A stretch of DNA of 8,673 nt from Saprospiraceae bacterium (lineage in GTDB: Bacteria > Bacteroidota > Bacteroidia > Chitinophagales > Saprospiraceae), in the NCBI GenBank assembly GCA_020630455.1, contig JAHDBK010000130.1, forward strand, positions 1 through 8,673, given 5' to 3'. Numbering within the stretch: the stretch's first letter is position 1; each line of letters starts with the position of its first letter. The position numbers and the translations under genes were made by a program. The notes below the pieces were generated by a model. That model made no database searches, had not been told where the DNA came from, and was given only the letters and a program-made list of their open reading frames with translations. Positions 6,444 through 8,673 of the stretch are shown in pieces.

Positions 6444-7145
6444 ATGAACGAAAACAAGAAAGCGCACCTTTTTTATGTTGAAGATGATGAAAGTTTAGGA
6501 TTCGTCACTAAAGACAATTTAGAATTACAAGGTTACCAAGTTACACATTGTAGTGATGGTTTAGAAGCTATAAGTATAGCTAAACAAAAAGAATTTGATT
6601 TGTGTATTTTGGATGTCATGCTCCCTGGAGCAGATGGTTTTTCTATTGCTGAAGAAATTCGAAAATACAATACTGAAATCCCCATTTTATTTTTAACTGC
6701 TAAGTCTTTGAAAGAAGACAAAATTAGAGGTCTTAAGCTAGGAGCAGACGATTATATTACTAAACCTTTTAGTATAGAAGAATTGATGCTAAAAATAGAA
6801 ATATTTTTAAAGAGAAGCAAAATTACTCATCAAATAGAGGAACCTAGCCATTACCAATTAGGTGGATACGAATTTAGTTTTAAAAACTTAAGCCTATCTT
6901 ATAATGAAGGAGAACCCAGAATTCTAACTCAAAGAGAAGCTGAATTATTATTGCTTTTTATTCAAAATAAGAATGAAGTCATGAAACGTTCTTTTATATT
7001 GGAATCAATTTGGGGAGAAAATGACTACTTCATGGGTAGAAGCTTGGATGTATTTATTTCAAGATTACGCAAGTATCTAAAACAAGATGCTTCTCTTAAA
7101 ATTGAAAACATACACGGTATTGGCTTTAAGTTAAAAGCAGATTAA
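6444..7145 (+). CDS. Response regulator, OmpR/PhoB type, RprY-like
   Basis: This is a DNA-binding response regulator, almost certainly the partner of the kinase upstream. The receiver domain (about 7-123) has the acidic cluster Glu13-Asp14-Asp15, phosphoacceptor Asp57 in DLCILDVMLPG (52-62), switch Thr85 in FLTAK, and Lys107 in DDYITKPFS. A winged-helix DNA-binding domain (about 138-232) shows LTQREAELLLLF (161-172), the recognition-helix text RSLDVFISRLRKYL (199-212) and the wing GIGFKL (225-230). The receiver segment from IPILFLTAKSLKED to GADDYITKPFSIEELMLKIE closely resembles RprY of Bacteroides. An in-frame TAA immediately before the ATG fixes the start. The gene is 230 bp from the kinase stop, a wide gap for such a pair. 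The palindrome at 6412-6427 may allow separate control. Confidence 0.94.
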   Translation: MNENKKAHLFYVEDDESLGFVTKDNLELQGYQVTHCSDGLEAISIAKQKEFDLCILDVMLPGADGFSIAEEIRKYNTEIPILFLTAKSLKEDKIRGLKLGADDYITKPFSIEELMLKIEIFLKRSKITHQIEEPSHYQLGGYEFSFKNLSLSYNEGEPRILTQREAELLLLFIQNKNEVMKRSFILESIWGENDYFMGRSLDVFISRLRKYLKQDASLKIENIHGIGFKLKAD

Positions 7146-7157
7146 AATTCTTATAAC

Positions 7158-7212
7158 AAGCAACTTTTTATGTAATTTTGAGTTTCTATAGTAGAAATTC
7201 AAAATTGTTGCT
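7158..7212. other. Long hairpin between the regulator and the acyltransferase
   Basis: Bases 7174-7188 pair with 7192-7206 over 15 positions (one G-T pair) around a three-base TAG loop. An outer AGCAAC/GTTGCT stem (7159-7164 with 7207-7212) stacks on it, with a 9-base bulge on the 5' side. It starts about 15 bp after the regulator stop, but no T-tract follows, so it is not a classic intrinsic terminator. The 5' arm contains TAATTTTG (7173-7180), an exact -7 consensus match with no TTG at the proper distance. It could be a transcript 3' end, a processing site or an operator over a promoter. Confidence 0.5.
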
Positions 7213-7217
7213 ATTTA

Positions 7218-7259
7218 ATAAAGAATAATTTTCATTAAAAAATAAAAAACATTCTTTAT
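7218..7259. repeat. Inverted repeat with 24-base loop before the acyltransferase
   Basis: ATAAAGAAT (7218-7226) and ATTCTTTAT (7251-7259) are perfect reverse complements around an A/T-rich loop. The repeat lies about 50 bp before the acyltransferase start. The right arm is shared with the palindrome at the other end of the gene. AT-rich chance pairing is possible. Confidence 0.3.
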
Positions 7260-7308
7260 CTTTTAGCTTTACATATTCATTTATACAAAAACTTTTTTAT
7301 AATAAATC

Positions 7309-8580
7309 ATGTACTGTTCGTATTGTCCATTCTCAAAAAAAGTCCATCCTGTAGATAATACTAATCGATTTTCAATTGAAAATACTAATTTAGAATTTAG
7401 TATTGATTATGAATATAAATTAGATAATACAAAGGCTTCTTTTTTCTTAAAAAAAGGATTTCAAGATATATTGAAAACCAATCAACCTAAAGATATTGAC
7501 CATATCTATTTACATGTTTATGAAGAAGGTTGTTTTATTGGAACTATATATGCCCAATCGGTTCTTGTCAAAGGAAAAGAAGCATTTAGACTTAAAAACG
7601 AGGGTTCTCAAATAAAATATCAAATACAAAGATGGATGCTAAACAACTTAAAGTTTAGAGCATTTATTGTAGGTAATTTATTATTGACGGGTAATTTTGG
7701 TATGAACTTCAAAAATAAAACCGTCAGAGAGTCTTTTGTACTCGTTGAAAACGTTGTTAGTCATGCCGTCAAGATTATTGAAAAACAAAAAAAGCAACGT
7801 TTCAATTTATTATTCTTTAAAGACTACACTGAAGACGAAACAGCTCAAGCAGGGGCCTTATCGGCTACTAACTTCCACTGCTTCAATGCAGAACCTTCTA
7901 TGGTTATGGAAATCCCTGAAGAATGGAAATCTTTTGATGACTATTTAAATGCTATGGTTTCTAAATATAGACGTAGAGCTAAACAAGCATTCAAAAGGGC
8001 TAAAGATATTGAAATTAGAGATTTGAATTACGAAGAAATCGTAAATCAAGAAGAAAGAATCTATGAGCTATATAAAAAAGTATGTGATTCAGTAGATTTT
8101 AATTTAGTTACATTACATCCTCAGTATTTTTCTTCATTAAAAAAGCAATTCTCGGATGAATATCACTTAACTGCTTATTATTTGAATGGAGAAATGATTG
8201 GGTTCCATACTACTTTCCATCATGATGGTATAACTCATTCCCACTTCCTTGGAATGGATAGTAACTATACTCGCTCTCATGACATTTATTTGAATATGTT
8301 ATATCAAATGGTCAAACAAGCGATAGAAGCAGGTTCATCAGAATTGGATTTTGCAAGAACCGCCTCTGAAATCAAGAGTTCTGTTGGAGCAATGCCTCAA
8401 GAACTCTACTTCTTTATCAAACATCGCAATCCTATTTCTAATAAATTGGTCAAAAGAGTATTCAAATTCTTAGAACCAGAAAAAGAAATGATATATAGAA
8501 ATCCATTTGGTAAGAATACGAGCCAAGTCAAAAGCGACTCCAAGTCTATGGAAGAAAAACTTACCGTTGGAGCTAAATAA
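7309..8580 (+). CDS. GNAT/FemAB-like acyltransferase family protein
   Basis: The C-terminal half fits the FemAB-like/BioF2-like GNAT fold, whose members transfer acyl or aminoacyl groups. The signs are FDDYLNAMVSKYRRRAKQAFKRA (209-231, a Lys/Arg-rich helix typical of the family), AYYLNGEMIGFHTTF (289-303, the beta-strand pair), and ELDFARTASEIKSSVGAMPQELYFFIKHRNP (345-375). The N-terminal half (about 1-195) has its own strand-helix pattern and matches nothing I recognise. It may be a degenerate first GNAT domain, giving the double-GNAT layout of FemX-type enzymes. It opens with CSYC (residues 3-6). The tail (about 400-423) is polar and probably disordered. There is no signal peptide, so it is probably cytoplasmic. 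The start is bounded by an in-frame TAA at 7303-7305. The substrate is unknown, and the link to the two-component system upstream is positional only. Confidence 0.8.
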   Translation: MYCSYCPFSKKVHPVDNTNRFSIENTNLEFSIDYEYKLDNTKASFFLKKGFQDILKTNQPKDIDHIYLHVYEEGCFIGTIYAQSVLVKGKEAFRLKNEGSQIKYQIQRWMLNNLKFRAFIVGNLLLTGNFGMNFKNKTVRESFVLVENVVSHAVKIIEKQKKQRFNLLFFKDYTEDETAQAGALSATNFHCFNAEPSMVMEIPEEWKSFDDYLNAMVSKYRRRAKQAFKRAKDIEIRDLNYEEIVNQEERIYELYKKVCDSVDFNLVTLHPQYFSSLKKQFSDEYHLTAYYLNGEMIGFHTTFHHDGITHSHFLGMDSNYTRSHDIYLNMLYQMVKQAIEAGSSELDFARTASEIKSSVGAMPQELYFFIKHRNPISNKLVKRVFKFLEPEKEMIYRNPFGKNTSQVKSDSKSMEEKLTVGAK

Positions 8581-8603
8581 TACTAATCAATCAGTTAAAT
8601 AAT

Positions 8604-8643
8604 AAAAAACAGCTATGACTAAATAAATCATAGCTGTTTTTTT
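8604..8643. terminator. Strong intrinsic terminator, probably bidirectional
   Basis: CAGCTATGA (8610-8618) pairs perfectly with TCATAGCTG (8628-8636) around a 9-base loop. The stem is flanked by six A (8604-8609) and seven T (8637-8643), so it extends to about 15 bp and has a T-tract on both strands. It begins 24 bp after the acyltransferase stop. The symmetry suggests a convergent gene just beyond the right edge. Confidence 0.9.
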
Positions 8644-8652
8644 ATTTAAAAA

Positions 8653-8670
8653 ATAAAGAAATTTCTTTAT
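8653..8670. repeat. Perfect 18-bp palindrome at the window end
   Basis: ATAAAGAAATTTCTTTAT reads the same on both strands. It lies 10 bp past the terminator T-tract and reaches to 3 bases from the window end, so its context cannot be judged. It may simply lie inside the 3' end of a convergent gene. Confidence 0.5.
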
Positions 8671-8673
8671 CAT

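Noticed and set aside
6533..6721. Minus-strand ORF of 62 codons inside the response regulator
   Set aside because: It overlaps the conserved receiver domain and is a shadow frame.
7736..7948. Plus-strand ORF of 70 codons within the acyltransferase in another frame
   Set aside because: It lies wholly inside the larger frame, with no motif or start signal of its own.
8588..8673. Minus-strand ORF starting MIKKFLYFLNKK at the right edge
   Set aside because: It has only about 28 codons and reads through the intrinsic terminator and the 18-bp palindrome, so it is more likely chance.
1..8673. CRISPR array, insertion sequence, phage or defence genes
   Set aside because: No regularly spaced repeats, transposase or integrase motifs, or known defence domains were seen on either strand.

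Overview
The window looks like ordinary chromosomal DNA of a low-GC member of the Bacteroidota. The base composition is strongly AT-rich and most starts lack Shine-Dalgarno sequences. Matches to the Bacteroidota -7 element (TAnnTTTG) sit upstream of some genes. The histidine kinase, the RprY-like response regulator and the lipoprotein signal peptide are all of a type common in that phylum. Genus cannot be decided from this sequence. No mobile element, CRISPR array, rRNA, tRNA or defence system is visible.

Left part, minus strand (1-3920). Reading right to left, a TMEM195/alkylglycerol-monooxygenase-like membrane hydroxylase comes first (3920-2649). A 129-bp gap with a plausible promoter follows. 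Then comes a compact cluster: a small lipoprotein of unknown function (2519-2055), a short-form exopolyphosphatase/GppA-type phosphatase (2040-1087), and the cell-wall glycosyltransferase rodA. rodA starts at a GTG overlapping the phosphatase stop by 11 bp and runs off the left edge of the window.

Right part, plus strand (3996-8580). A 252-residue multi-pass membrane protein of unknown function is divergent from the hydroxylase across a 75-bp spacer. It is followed by a two-component system, with the sensor kinase at 4945-6213 and the OmpR/PhoB-type regulator at 6444-7145. An unusually long 230-bp spacer separates the two. It holds several inverted repeats, including a perfect 16-bp palindrome just before the regulator. 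A 163-bp spacer with a long hairpin comes next, then a 423-residue GNAT/FemAB-like acyltransferase (7309-8580). The cluster closes with a strong, bidirectional-looking intrinsic terminator at 8604-8643.

How the genes fit together. rodA belongs to peptidoglycan elongation. The lipoprotein, hydroxylase, sensor kinase and 252-residue protein are all envelope-located, so the window has a cell-envelope flavour. A direct functional link between the two strands is not shown by the sequence. No clear new multi-gene system was found. The most promising leads are the structured kinase-regulator spacer, the AGMO-like hydroxylase with its divergent orphan membrane partner, and the hairpin that overlaps a -7-like element before the acyltransferase.
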